A stretch of DNA of 64,000 nt from Rhodospirillales bacterium BBD 1991-14 (GTDB lineage: Bacteria; Pseudomonadota; Alphaproteobacteria; Kiloniellales; Kiloniellaceae). The position numbers and the translations under genes were made by a program. Of the stretch, positions 18,155 through 26,740 are shown one piece after another. The stretch spans positions 558,001 to 622,000 of the forward strand of contig LYSY01000002.1 in assembly GCA_001657395.1 (NCBI GenBank), given 5' to 3'. The notes below the pieces were generated by a model that worked only from the letters and a program-made list of their open reading frames with translations, was not told where the DNA came from and made no database searches. How positions within the stretch are numbered: the first letter of the stretch is position 1; every line of letters starts with the position of its first letter.

Positions 18155-18963
18155 TCGAAGCGCTCCAGGATTTCCTGCTGGTTGCCGGCCCAGCCGGTCA
18201 GGCTTTGGAGGGCGTGGACGAAGGCGGCGGCGGACACACCGTAGAGGACGTACGTCAGGGCCTGCTCCGCCGCCAGGCCGATCCAGAAGGACGCGCCGCT
18301 GGCCGTTTCGGCCAGGAGAGCGGGCAGGGCGTCGGGAAAGAAGATCTGCGTCAGGACAATGCCGATCACCGCTGCGCCAAAGATCGGGGTGGCGATCAGC
18401 GCGAAGACGACGAGCAGCCGCCATCCGTTCCCTCTGGTCTGACGCCAGGAGGTTTCGAGCCGGCCGGGCTCGTCGATGGAGATCCAGAGGAAGGCAAAGG
18501 CGAAGCGGATGTTCAGGTAGAACGCAAGGACCAGCAGGAGGACGGCAAGGATGATCTGCGCGGTCGATCCCAACCCCTGCTCAGGCAGTTCGATGACGAA
18601 AAGGGCGGGGAAGGACAAGGCGCCCAAAAACCAGGCGTAGCCCAGGTAGGGGGCCAGCCGCCGGCCCGGACGGGGCAGCAGGCGCGGCCGGGCGTCCGGC
18701 GTTCCGAGCAGCAGGTGCCGGTACCAGGCCACCTGAAAGACCGCCGCGATCATGATGTCCAGCAGACTGTGCAGCATGGTGAGGCTGCGCCGCTCCGGCG
18801 CATCGGCCATGACCGCTGCGACAAGAAGCGACAGCGCGAGAGGCAGCGCTGCCGCCGTCAGGAAGGCCCGGAAGTTGCGCGCGGTTTCGCCAAAGCCGGC
18901 CCGCACGGCCGGCCAGATCGCAAGTTTGAGCGGCGGCAAAACGGCGTTGTCGGATGCACTCAT
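18151..18963 (-). CDS. Polytopic membrane protein, array member 7
   Basis: A 270-residue inner-membrane protein with about six helices, not recognised. Family blocks: W80-x-R82 in VAWYRHLLLG, LGY near 107-109, R153-F in NIRFAFAFLWISIDEP, S172-W173-R in ETSWRQTRGN, and the tail GW(258)AGNQQEILERFE. Its ATG overlaps the stop of member 6 as ATGA and its stop overlaps the start of member 8, so translation is coupled on both sides. The SWRQTRGN segment recalls a motif seen in several bacterial membrane families of unknown function, but I cannot name one with confidence. Confidence 0.75.
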   Translation of the reverse strand: MSASDNAVLPPLKLAIWPAVRAGFGETARNFRAFLTAAALPLALSLLVAAVMADAPERRSLTMLHSLLDIMIAAVFQVAWYRHLLLGTPDARPRLLPRPGRRLAPYLGYAWFLGALSFPALFVIELPEQGLGSTAQIILAVLLLVLAFYLNIRFAFAFLWISIDEPGRLETSWRQTRGNGWRLLVVFALIATPIFGAAVIGIVLTQIFFPDALPALLAETASGASFWIGLAAEQALTYVLYGVSAAAFVHALQSLTGWAGNQQEILERFE

Positions 18964-19895
18964 TCGAAGCGTCCGATGAAGGCTTCCTGCGCTTCGTTCT
19001 CATGGACGTAAGTGCGCAGGAAAAAGCTGGCGCCCAGCGCCATGGCGGCGAGTGCGACAACGGCAGAGGGAAGCTGCAGCAGGCGCCAGGTCAGGAGAAA
19101 CTCGAACGACGGCCAGCCGCGTGCTCTATAGACCGTTTCAAGCGTCCGCGGATCCAGATAGAGACTGTCGACGTGGCCCTGCAAGACTGTCATGGCGTAG
19201 ACCGGCAGCCAGAACAGCAGCGCCCAAAGCGTGACGAGCCTCAGGGCCTGTCCCTTCGTCAAGCGCAAAGCCGCCGTGAGGCGCAACGGCTCACCCGCCG
19301 CCGCGGCTGCAAACAGTGGCGCCAGGCGCCCGACGATGAGGACTTCGAGAAGCACGGCAAAGACCACAGTGACAAGACCAAACACCAGGTAGAACATCTG
19401 CCACCATTCAAGCGTTTCGGTCAGGCCCATGTCGCTCGGTAAGATCAGGTCGGTGAAGCCGTACAGCATTGCGTAGTGAGTCAGAATCACCACCGCTAAG
19501 GTGGTCAGCGAACTGATCATCAGGAGCGGTGCAAGCGCGACGACGCGCGGGTCGCGCCGCGACCAAAACAGGGTCGGCCGGACGTCCCGCTGCTTTCTGG
19601 CAGCGATGAGGAACTGGATCCAGTGACTGCAGAAGACCATGACTGCGATGAGAAGCAGACCCTGCTCGATGATCAGGTCCAGGCGTCCTCTTTGCATCGG
19701 TGCGAGGAGGTAGACGGGATGCACCTGGGCTGCGGCCCGCAGCAGCATCGGATAGAGCGCGATGTTGAGGACCGGCAGCAGTAGGTACAGCAGCAGCGGA
19801 AAGGCCGCGATCCTGGCGAACGGCCAGAGGTTCGCGAACAGCGTCGCGTAGGCTTCGGCGATGGTGGGGCCGAGAGGGATCTTCCGGCGAAGCAA
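18960..19895 (-). CDS. Polytopic membrane protein, array member 6 (divergent)
   Basis: A 311-residue membrane protein with six or more hydrophobic segments and no assigned function. The N-terminal TIAEAYATLFANLWPFARIAAFPLLLYLL block matches its neighbours. W-x-R is replaced by SHWIQFLIAARK, and the R-L...P-A motif by GRLAPLFAAAAAGEPLRLTAALRLTKGQ; the terminal RFE is kept (EAFIGRFE). The only in-frame start after the preceding stop is TTG 19895, 14 nt after member 5 ends, with a weak ribosome site. Confidence 0.7.
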   Translation of the reverse strand: MLRRKIPLGPTIAEAYATLFANLWPFARIAAFPLLLYLLLPVLNIALYPMLLRAAAQVHPVYLLAPMQRGRLDLIIEQGLLLIAVMVFCSHWIQFLIAARKQRDVRPTLFWSRRDPRVVALAPLLMISSLTTLAVVILTHYAMLYGFTDLILPSDMGLTETLEWWQMFYLVFGLVTVVFAVLLEVLIVGRLAPLFAAAAAGEPLRLTAALRLTKGQALRLVTLWALLFWLPVYAMTVLQGHVDSLYLDPRTLETVYRARGWPSFEFLLTWRLLQLPSAVVALAAMALGASFFLRTYVHENEAQEAFIGRFE

Positions 19896-19909
19896 AGAGG
19901 CTACATCCG

Positions 19910-20761
19910 CTACTCAAAGCGCTGCAGGACGTTGCGGTCGGGGGCGGGAACCCAGCCGGTGGTGCTGCGGAAGGCGAAGGCCAGCAGCGCGAAGAGGGCG
20001 GCCTGATGCAGGAAGATGGTCGCGTGATAGAACAGGAACGCGATGAGCTGCCAGCCCGGACTGTCCGACCAGCTCGGGCTGTAGAACCACAGCAGCCAGG
20101 GCCCCAGCACCGCGATCACGGCGATGAGGAAGAGGCGCCCGGCCAGCGGCTGGGTGTGGCGCCAGGACTCGGCAAAGCCGTAATGCTCGTCCACCGCCAC
20201 CGCCGGCAGCACGAAGGAGAGGCGCAGCTGGATGTAGAACAGCGGCAGGTAGACCGCCCAGTAGACCAGGTCGTCCGAAAGCAGACCGGTGCCTTCCCCG
20301 TCCTCGAAGGGGGCATTGAAGGAGTCTGCCTGCGGTCCGCCCTCGGGGGCCGTTTCCATGGCGCCGAGACCGCCTGCCTCCAGCCAGAGCTGCAGGAAGA
20401 CCAGCGGCAGGGTGATGAGGGAGATCAGGAAGTTGAACTTCAGGAAGGTCCAGTGGCGCTCGCCGAAGTTGGAGAACACGGTCAGCGGCTGGGCCGCCGG
20501 ACCCAGCAGCAGAAGGCGCAGCCAGGGCACGCCCAGCATGGTGGTGGGGACCGCCAGGAAGAGATACCAGAGCACGTAGGCGCTGGGAGACTGTATCTGG
20601 GTGCTGGCGATCACGAGAAAGATGATCGACAGGGCAACCGGCAGGGAAAGGCACCACAGCAGGGACCCGGCGTGGCGGTACAGCGCGCTGTAGACCTCGG
20701 CGACTGTGGCTGCAAAGGGGAGCGGCCCGGTGGCTTCCTGCGGCGGCTCGCTGCTGATCAT
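19910..20761 (-). CDS. Polytopic membrane protein, array member 5
   Basis: A 283-residue membrane protein of unknown function with about six helices. Family blocks: W80-x-R82 (VPWLRLLLLG), W104, R180-L181...P186-A187 in RLSFVLPAVAVDE, S199-W200-R (ESWRHTQ), and the tail GW(270)VPAPDRNVLQRFE. A hydrophilic insertion of about 35 residues rich in E, D and G (residues 128-164) sits between helices and probably forms a loop. The ATG overlaps the stop of member 4 as ATGA. Confidence 0.75.
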   Translation of the reverse strand: MISSEPPQEATGPLPFAATVAEVYSALYRHAGSLLWCLSLPVALSIIFLVIASTQIQSPSAYVLWYLFLAVPTTMLGVPWLRLLLLGPAAQPLTVFSNFGERHWTFLKFNFLISLITLPLVFLQLWLEAGGLGAMETAPEGGPQADSFNAPFEDGEGTGLLSDDLVYWAVYLPLFYIQLRLSFVLPAVAVDEHYGFAESWRHTQPLAGRLFLIAVIAVLGPWLLWFYSPSWSDSPGWQLIAFLFYHATIFLHQAALFALLAFAFRSTTGWVPAPDRNVLQRFE

Positions 20762-21633
20762 TCAAAACGCTCCAGAATATCCTTGCGCGCGGTCTGGCCG
20801 AGACCCGTCAGTTCGCTGTAGGCCAGCGAGAACACGGTGATGATCACGGCAAAGCCTCCAAGCTGAAGGACTGACCAGACCGAAGCTATCACAGTCCACA
20901 CGATCCAGTGCGTCTGATCCGAAGTGCCTTCGGACGGCAGGAACCCGATTGCCGCCTCCAGTCTGAAGAGAAGCACGATCATGAGGCCGGTTGCAGCCGT
21001 CACGGACACGCTGGCTGCGACGGCGGCACCGTAGAGCGGCCGGCTTTGGCCCGCCGTCAGCCGCCAGGACTGCCGCAGGCTGCAGCGCTGGCCCAAGGCC
21101 GTTGCCGGGAACACGAGTGAGAGCCTGGAGGCCGGATACCCCAGGGCAAGGCAGGCCAGGATGACGACGATGACTCCGGGCAAAGAGAAGACTGCCCATG
21201 GGATCCAATAGACGTCGGAGAACGGACTTATCCCAAACAACGCACCATAGTAGGCGGCGACGATCAACAGCAGCGGCAGGAGGACCAGGGCCCCCACAAG
21301 AGCTGCATAGCCGAGAGTGACGCCCAGACACCGCAGCGTTACCGAGGCGCCCGGGGCTGCTGCGCCCAAGTCCAGCAAGAGGCGCCGGTGCCAGAGGATA
21401 CTGAGCAGGATGTAGGGCAGAAAGCTGGCCAGGTGGAGCGGCAACTCTGTGCGCGGATCGGATTCAACAAGAAAGAGGCCGAGCATTCCCAGGGCGAGCG
21501 CCAGACCGAGCGGCAACGCAAGCACTTTCGCGAAGCGCAAGGGCCGGGAGAAGACTTCCCGGTAGGCGCCGCCGACCAGTTTGCCGATCGCCAGCCGCTC
21601 CTGGGCTGCGGGGTCGGCCGCGATCTGGCTCAC
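20758..21633 (-). CDS. Polytopic membrane protein, array member 4
   Basis: A 291-residue membrane protein of unknown function. Family blocks: W81-H-R83 in ILWHRRLLLD, GY near 108, R170-L171...P176-A177 in SRLSLVFPATALGQ, S189-W190-R (QSWRLTAGQ), and the tail TGLGQTARKDILERFE, where the usual GW is GL. It starts with GTG, overlapped as GTGA with the stop of member 3, and its own stop overlaps member 5. About six hydrophobic segments. Confidence 0.75.
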   Translation of the reverse strand: MSQIAADPAAQERLAIGKLVGGAYREVFSRPLRFAKVLALPLGLALALGMLGLFLVESDPRTELPLHLASFLPYILLSILWHRRLLLDLGAAAPGASVTLRCLGVTLGYAALVGALVLLPLLLIVAAYYGALFGISPFSDVYWIPWAVFSLPGVIVVILACLALGYPASRLSLVFPATALGQRCSLRQSWRLTAGQSRPLYGAAVAASVSVTAATGLMIVLLFRLEAAIGFLPSEGTSDQTHWIVWTVIASVWSVLQLGGFAVIITVFSLAYSELTGLGQTARKDILERFE

Positions 21634-22517
21634 TCGAAGCGTTCCAGGATGTCTTCGCGCGCCGCGCCCCAGCCGCTGAGCCGGGAAAAGGCGTAGGCAT
21701 AGGCGCCGGTGAGGAGCCCGAAGCCGAGATATGCGAGGACGGTGCTCACGAGCACGCCGGGAAGGGCGGCGAGCACGATGTCCCCCAGGCCGGCGGCGGT
21801 GGCCTGTTCGATCAGCACCGCTTCCGAGACGCCGGTGCCGATGTGGATCTGCTGGCCGGTGATTGCCGAGGCAATACCGCCGATCACAGCAAGCAGGATG
21901 CAGAGAACACCGAAAACGGCGAAGAGCTTCAGCGCCTGTGCCCCGCGGGCTGCGCGCCAGGCGTTGCCCAGGCCCCAGTGGTGACCGATGGCGATGGCCG
22001 GAAAGATCAGGCTGAGGCGCGCGGCGACGTAGAGCAGAAGCAGGCCGGCCAGCAATCCGACCCCGAAAATCCAGTTGCCTGCCTGCAGCGTTCCTCCCGC
22101 GAAGCTTCTTGGGTTCCCCGCATAGATGAGGCCGACGACGACGGCAGCCATAAGGGCCGCCAGAACGCTGACAAGGATGATCATCAGAATGCTGTAGCCG
22201 AAATAGCGCCAGCCGCGGCCGTCCAGGAGGGGACGCGGCAGCAGCCGCGGCTCTTCATTCAGCAGAAGCGCGCGATTGAGAGCCACGCCCAGGACCGCAT
22301 AGGGCAGCAGTTCGACGACGGTGAAGGCAAGGTCGAGCAGCGGGAGCGTCAGGATCACCGGGATCGACAGGACCGCCAGGGTGAGCGACGCTGCAAAGGG
22401 CAGCAGCGCCGCCCTGACGAAGCGGCTGAAGCCGGCGAAGACGCAGGCGAAGGCAGCGGCCAGCGCGGCGCCGAAGCGGATCTGCCGGCGCCCTTCCGCC
22501 AGCTCGTCGTGACTCAT
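21630..22517 (-). CDS. Polytopic membrane protein, array member 3
   Basis: A 295-residue membrane protein of unknown function. Family blocks: R82 in VALNRALLLN (the preceding W is L), W103 and FGY 106-108, R167-L168...P173-A174 in RLSLIFPAIAIGHH, A186-W187-R, and the tail GW(283)GAAREDILERFE. About six helices. It is preceded by a 132-bp gap after member 2, so a separate start of transcription is possible there, and is coupled by GTGA to member 4. Confidence 0.75.
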   Translation of the reverse strand: MSHDELAEGRRQIRFGAALAAAFACVFAGFSRFVRAALLPFAASLTLAVLSIPVILTLPLLDLAFTVVELLPYAVLGVALNRALLLNEEPRLLPRPLLDGRGWRYFGYSILMIILVSVLAALMAAVVVGLIYAGNPRSFAGGTLQAGNWIFGVGLLAGLLLLYVAARLSLIFPAIAIGHHWGLGNAWRAARGAQALKLFAVFGVLCILLAVIGGIASAITGQQIHIGTGVSEAVLIEQATAAGLGDIVLAALPGVLVSTVLAYLGFGLLTGAYAYAFSRLSGWGAAREDILERFE

Positions 22518-22649
22518 GGAGCGGCCCTCTCCCCGTTTCGGTCTCCCCCAACCGGAACGATAGCAGGTGCCGTCTCATTCGACCAAGACAAAGCCCTGGG
22601 GCAGGCTGCTGTCGTGAGGTGAAAGGGCGGAGCCTTGGCGCGGGGGCGC

Positions 22650-23549
22650 TCAGTCGAAGCGCCTCAGCACCTCCTCGCTCGCCTCGCTCCAGCCGCTGAA
22701 CTGGGCGTAGACCTTGGCGACCGCGGCTGCGACAAGGGCGAAAGCGATGTATTGGACCGCCAGGGAGAAGATCATGGTCGGTCCGAAGAAAAGCACCATG
22801 GCGCCAAAGTTCAACGACCCGTCCTGGCCGGTCAGGCCGCCGCCGGGCTGCCCGACATCGAGCATCGAGACGAACAGGCCGGTGAGGAAACTGCCGAAGA
22901 GCATGACCGCGGCGATAACCGGAAGCACGACCAGGATCATGGCCGCGAAGAACCGCAGGCTGTTGCCGCGGGTCATGCGCCAGGACCCGGCAAGGCCCAG
23001 CCGCTGATCGACGCTGACCGCGGGAAACACCAGCGCCAGGCGCAGCGAGATGTAGAGCATTAGGAAGTAAAGCAGGAAACTTGCCGGGACCAGCCAGAGC
23101 ACCTGGGCCGTCAGAGCCATCGGATCCAGATCCGCCACGGCTTCTCCGGCGAGGAAGGCGATACCGAAGCTTGCGGCGAAGAGCAGCAGGAACGGCAGGA
23201 TGAACAACAGCGCGTGGACCAGCAGGTAGCCGAAGTAGGTCCAGGTCCGCCTGCCGAACAAAGGCCTGGGTATTGCCCCGCTGCGCCGCCCGATCAGGAC
23301 GATGCGGCCCCAGGCGATCCCGAAGATGACGAGGGGCAGAAGGCCGAGAAGCTGAACGGCGACGTCCAGGGCAAAGTGGATGTTCTCTACGGCAAGCGCG
23401 AAGATGGCGATCGCGATGCCGAGGACAAAAGGCAGCGCCGCTGCCTTGCAAAGCGGCCAGAAGCCTCCGAACACGGCTCCATAGGCGCCACTGACGGTGG
23501 CCGCAATGCCCAGCTTGGGCCGCGGCGGCTGAGTTTCCTGCAGGGTCAA
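22650..23549 (-). CDS. Polytopic membrane protein, array member 2
   Basis: A 299-residue membrane protein of unknown function and the clearest example of the family: TVSGAYGAVFGGFWPLCKAAALPF at the N-terminus, W80-x-R82 (IAWGRIVLIG), W103 and FGY 106-108, R170-L171...P176-A177 in RLALVFPAVSVDQ, S189-W190-R in GSWRMTRGN, and the tail GW(287)SEASEEVLRRFD. The likely start is TTG 23549, with AAGGA 8 nt upstream. The AT-rich stretch upstream (about 23560-23630) could hold its promoter. Confidence 0.75.
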   Translation of the reverse strand: MTLQETQPPRPKLGIAATVSGAYGAVFGGFWPLCKAAALPFVLGIAIAIFALAVENIHFALDVAVQLLGLLPLVIFGIAWGRIVLIGRRSGAIPRPLFGRRTWTYFGYLLVHALLFILPFLLLFAASFGIAFLAGEAVADLDPMALTAQVLWLVPASFLLYFLMLYISLRLALVFPAVSVDQRLGLAGSWRMTRGNSLRFFAAMILVVLPVIAAVMLFGSFLTGLFVSMLDVGQPGGGLTGQDGSLNFGAMVLFFGPTMIFSLAVQYIAFALVAAAVAKVYAQFSGWSEASEEVLRRFD

Positions 23550-23650
23550 GTCTCGGATCCTTAATGCGCTAAATCAATCAATGGATAAATCTGCGAAGTC
23601 TTATTCTATCAAAAGAGGAGGACGGCAAGAGAAAGACCGGCTCTGACAGG

Positions 23651-23678
23651 TCTTGGCACCCGAGTCTTGGCACCCGAG
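23651..23678. repeat. 14-bp exact tandem duplication
   Basis: TCTTGGCACCCGAG occurs twice head to tail (23651-23664, 23665-23678) in the gap between array members 1 and 2. No ORF or known element explains it. Confidence 0.9.
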
Positions 23679-23787
23679 CGGGCGCCCGATCACACGTCCG
23701 GCGCGCTCATCGCGGTGTCATGCCGGGTTCACGCGTTCCGGGCCATCATCACCCACGGCGATGTGTCGGGGCGGAGATGGCGACGGT

Positions 23788-24735
23788 TCAGGACGTCTCG
23801 TCGTTTTCCCTGCCGGCGGGGGGCTGGGTGCTTGGCAGGTTGCCGGTCGTGCCGGGCACCCAGCCGGTGCAGGTGCGGAAGGCAAAGCTGAGCAGGGTGA
23901 AGACCACGGCGAAGGCGAGGAAGTTGGCGACCGCCTGGATCAGGTTGAACACGATGACACCCAGGATCGAGGGCGGCTCGCTCGGGCTTACGGCAGCCGC
24001 CGGCCCTTCCGCAGGCATCTCCTCCCCCGGCATCGGCACCGTCGGAACCAGGTCCGCCATGGACAGCCCGAAGAACAGCTGCAGGAGAACGAGGGAGATG
24101 GCGATCTGCGCGACGGTGAGCGGCAGCGCGACCGCGGCGAGGGCGGCGGTCAGGCGCAGCCCCTGGCCGGCAGTGTGCTGCCAGGAGAGGCCGAGCCCGT
24201 AGGTCTCCCCGGCCGCCGCGGCCGGCAGAACGAAGCCCAGGCGCGCCAGGGCGTAGATCATGCCGGCAAACATCACCAGCAATACCAGGATCACGCCCGG
24301 CCCAACCTGTCCCGCGGGTCCCATCAGGCCGAAGATCGCGGCAAGCACGGAGCCGATGAACGTCAGCGGAACCGCCATCAGCATCATGGTGAGCGCAAGG
24401 AAGGCACTGAAGCCGAAAAAGCGCCAATGGACCTCGCCCCAGGAGAGACTCTTGGCCGGCAGGGCCGCGGGACCGAAGAGGATAATCCGGCACCAGTTCA
24501 CCCCGAAGTGACAGGTGGCGGCGAAGCTCACCAGGATCAGGAAGAAACTGACGCCACCGCCCGCAGGCAGAACCAGCGAAATGATCCAGGCTCCGATCAA
24601 CAGAGCCACGGCACCCTTGGCGGCTTGCGCGACCAGGGCCAGACGGCCGAAGACGGCGGCGAAACTGGCCATGACCGTGGCCGCGATGGGAACCTCGGCG
24701 ACCGGTCCGGACGGGGGGGATTGCTGTGCCGCCAT
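23788..24735 (-). CDS. Polytopic membrane protein, array member 1
   Basis: A 315-residue membrane protein of unknown function, first in the array. Family blocks: W81-x-R83 (VNWCRIILFG), W104 and FGF 107-109, R165-L166...P171-A172 in RLGFVLPAAAAGE, S184-W185 (LSWQHTAGQG), and GW(291-292). Its C-terminus differs from the others: LERFE is replaced by a polar tail, NLPSTQPPAGRENDETS. A proline/glutamate-rich loop lies near residues 228-255. It starts 3 bp after the pyrF stop, so it is co-transcribed with pyrF. Confidence 0.75.
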   Translation of the reverse strand: MAAQQSPPSGPVAEVPIAATVMASFAAVFGRLALVAQAAKGAVALLIGAWIISLVLPAGGGVSFFLILVSFAATCHFGVNWCRIILFGPAALPAKSLSWGEVHWRFFGFSAFLALTMMLMAVPLTFIGSVLAAIFGLMGPAGQVGPGVILVLLVMFAGMIYALARLGFVLPAAAAGETYGLGLSWQHTAGQGLRLTAALAAVALPLTVAQIAISLVLLQLFFGLSMADLVPTVPMPGEEMPAEGPAAAVSPSEPPSILGVIVFNLIQAVANFLAFAVVFTLLSFAFRTCTGWVPGTTGNLPSTQPPAGRENDETS

Positions 24736-24738
24736 GCG

Positions 24739-25542
24739 CTACCCGGCCTGCGCCTTTTCGGAACGGCCGGCCGTGTCGGCGGCGCTTCGGCTGCCTTGTC
24801 CGGCGTCTGCGGCCACCTCTTCGACAATGCGCTGGGCCGCGGCGCGCGGGTCGCCGGCGGCATTGATCGGACGGCCGATGACGATGTGGTCGGCGCCGGC
24901 GGCGATGGCCTGCGCAGGCGTCATGACCCGCTTCTGGTCGCCGCTGGCCGCCCAGCTCGGCCTGATGCCGGGGACGACCAGCAGAAAGCCCGGCCCGCAG
25001 GCTTCGCGCAGCGCCACAATCTCCTGCGGTGCACACACCACGCCGTCCAGGCCGCTGTCCTGTGTAAGGCGGGCCAGCCGCAGCACCTGGTCCGCGGCGG
25101 GGCCGCGCTGCCCGACCTCCTCCAGGTCGGCGGCGTCGAGGCTGGTGAGCACCGTGACGCCGATCACCTTCGGCCGCTCGACGCCCAGGTCCTCGGCGGT
25201 CTCCCGCGCGGCCTGTGCGGCGGCCTGCATCATGGCCCGCCCGCCGGAGGCATGGACGTTCAGGATGGCCGGGCGCAGGTGCACTGCGGCCCGGACCGCG
25301 CCGGCGACGGTGTTCGGGATGTCGTGGAACTTCAGATCCAGGAACAGCGGTGCCCCGCCGGCAGCCAGGCGGACCCCGTCGGGTCCCTGGGCGGTGAACA
25401 GCTCCTTGCCGATCTTGACTCCGCCGACGACGCCCAGCACGGCCTTGGACAGCGCCGCCGCGCGTTCGATGTCGGGTGTGTCCAGAGCGGCAAAGATACG
25501 ATCCTGCGGGGCGATCGTGCCGTCTTGTGATGGTGTGGTCAT
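24739..25542 (-). CDS. pyrF: Orotidine 5'-phosphate decarboxylase
   Basis: A 267-residue TIM barrel catalysing the last step of UMP synthesis. The catalytic D-K-x-x-D is D69, K71 and D74 in LFLDLKFHDIPNT, followed by VHASGG and the phosphate-binding LLVVPGIRP and IVIGRPI segments. A C-terminal extension of about 25 residues (DAGQGSRSAADTAGRSEKAQAG) is polar and not part of the core. It leads directly into the membrane-protein array. Confidence 0.95.
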   Translation of the reverse strand: MTTPSQDGTIAPQDRIFAALDTPDIERAAALSKAVLGVVGGVKIGKELFTAQGPDGVRLAAGGAPLFLDLKFHDIPNTVAGAVRAAVHLRPAILNVHASGGRAMMQAAAQAARETAEDLGVERPKVIGVTVLTSLDAADLEEVGQRGPAADQVLRLARLTQDSGLDGVVCAPQEIVALREACGPGFLLVVPGIRPSWAASGDQKRVMTPAQAIAAGADHIVIGRPINAAGDPRAAAQRIVEEVAADAGQGSRSAADTAGRSEKAQAG

Positions 25543-25621
25543 AAGCTCTACCTAGCAGAGCCGCGCGCGCTCGGCCAGAGGCAGTGAGTGGCCTCGGCGA
25601 TGCCTTCTGCCGCCGCCGGCA

Positions 25622-26740
25622 TCAGTCCTCTTCAAGCCGGCCGCCGCGCCCCTCGGCCCAGTCGCGGAAAGCCTCGAAAGGGCGCTCGCCGGTCGCGGTC
25701 TTCGCCAGTTCCTCGCCCATGACAGCGCCGAACTTGAACATATGGCCGCTGCAGCCGCCGATCACCGTGACCCCGCCGTTGCGTTCGGCAACGAAGCGCT
25801 CGTCGGGGGAGACGCCGTAGGGACAGACGCGCCCGCGCAGGATCGTGTAGTCGTCGAAATCCCTCAGCACATCGCGAAAGGCGGCGGCGACCGCGGCTGC
25901 TTCGTCCTTGCCCAGCGACTCCAGACTGTCCGGGTCGCCCGGCCGGCGGTGAGTGCCGCTGCCGAACTTCAGCTCGCTTCCCTCCGCCGGCGGCGCGGCG
26001 TAGATGTCGGCGGCATTGGAAAGATGAACCATCGCCGGGGCGGCGGCCCAGGCCTCCGCATGGTGTTCCGGCGGCTCCAGATAGGCGACGACCTGGCGGT
26101 GCGGCACGGCGCGGCGGGCCAGCTCCGGGAACAGCTTGGCGGTCCAGGCGCCGGCGGCGACGACGATGGCTTCGGCGCTTTCGCGGCTGCCGTCGTCCAG
26201 GCTCACGCAGCCGGCGGCGGGGTCGACGCTGACGATCCGGGTCTCTTCGCGCAGGCGAACGCCCCGCTGGCGCAGATAGCGGATCAGGGACTCGACGATA
26301 CGGTCCGCGAACAGCAGGCCGCCGCGGCGGTTGAACAGGCCCCAGGCCTCCTGCGGTACGGTCAGGAAGGGATAGCGCGCATGGATGTCGCCGGCATCGA
26401 AGGTTTCATAGTCGAGCCCCAGCGCATCGAGGGTGACGCGGGAGAGATCGGTCCAGTCGTTTTCCTCCGTTGAGACCGCAAGGCTGCCGATCTCTGCATA
26501 GGGGGTCTCGCCGAGGTCGTCCCACAGGCGGTCCCAGGCCGCCAGGGCGTCGATCACCATGGCGCAATACCCCCGCTGATCGGCATAGGGCAGGCGGATC
26601 AGACGGTGCTGGTCGTAGGAGGCGCCGCCCTCGTGCGGCAGGGGTCCCTGCTCGAAGAGCACGGGGTCATGGCCCTGGCGCACGAGAGCCCAGGCCGTTG
26701 CCAGGCCGACGATGCCGCCGCCGACGACCAGTACTTTCAT
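25622..26740 (-). CDS. Monomeric sarcosine oxidase/N-methyltryptophan oxidase-like FAD enzyme
   Basis: A 372-residue FAD-dependent amine oxidoreductase of the MSOX/MTOX group. The dinucleotide-binding GGGIVGLATA is at residues 7-16, FEQGPLPHEGGASYDQHRLIR forms the ribose/flavin region, and C306 in GRVCPYGVSPDERF aligns with the cysteine that carries covalent FAD. The flavin-binding CSGHMFKFGAVMGEELA follows. It probably oxidises an N-methylated or secondary amino acid to imine and H2O2. The start is at the end of a remarkable array of repeated start sites (26733-26802). The next gene upstream on the strand is a cyclodeaminase-like enzyme. Confidence 0.88.
   Translation of the reverse strand: MKVLVVGGGIVGLATAWALVRQGHDPVLFEQGPLPHEGGASYDQHRLIRLPYADQRGYCAMVIDALAAWDRLWDDLGETPYAEIGSLAVSTEENDWTDLSRVTLDALGLDYETFDAGDIHARYPFLTVPQEAWGLFNRRGGLLFADRIVESLIRYLRQRGVRLREETRIVSVDPAAGCVSLDDGSRESAEAIVVAAGAWTAKLFPELARRAVPHRQVVAYLEPPEHHAEAWAAAPAMVHLSNAADIYAAPPAEGSELKFGSGTHRRPGDPDSLESLGKDEAAAVAAAFRDVLRDFDDYTILRGRVCPYGVSPDERFVAERNGGVTVIGGCSGHMFKFGAVMGEELAKTATGERPFEAFRDWAEGRGGRLEED

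Noticed and set aside
23653-25530. A 625-codon plus-strand open frame over pyrF and array member 1
   Set aside because: Antisense shadow with no recognisable domain; the opposite strand encodes PyrF and a membrane protein with conserved motifs.
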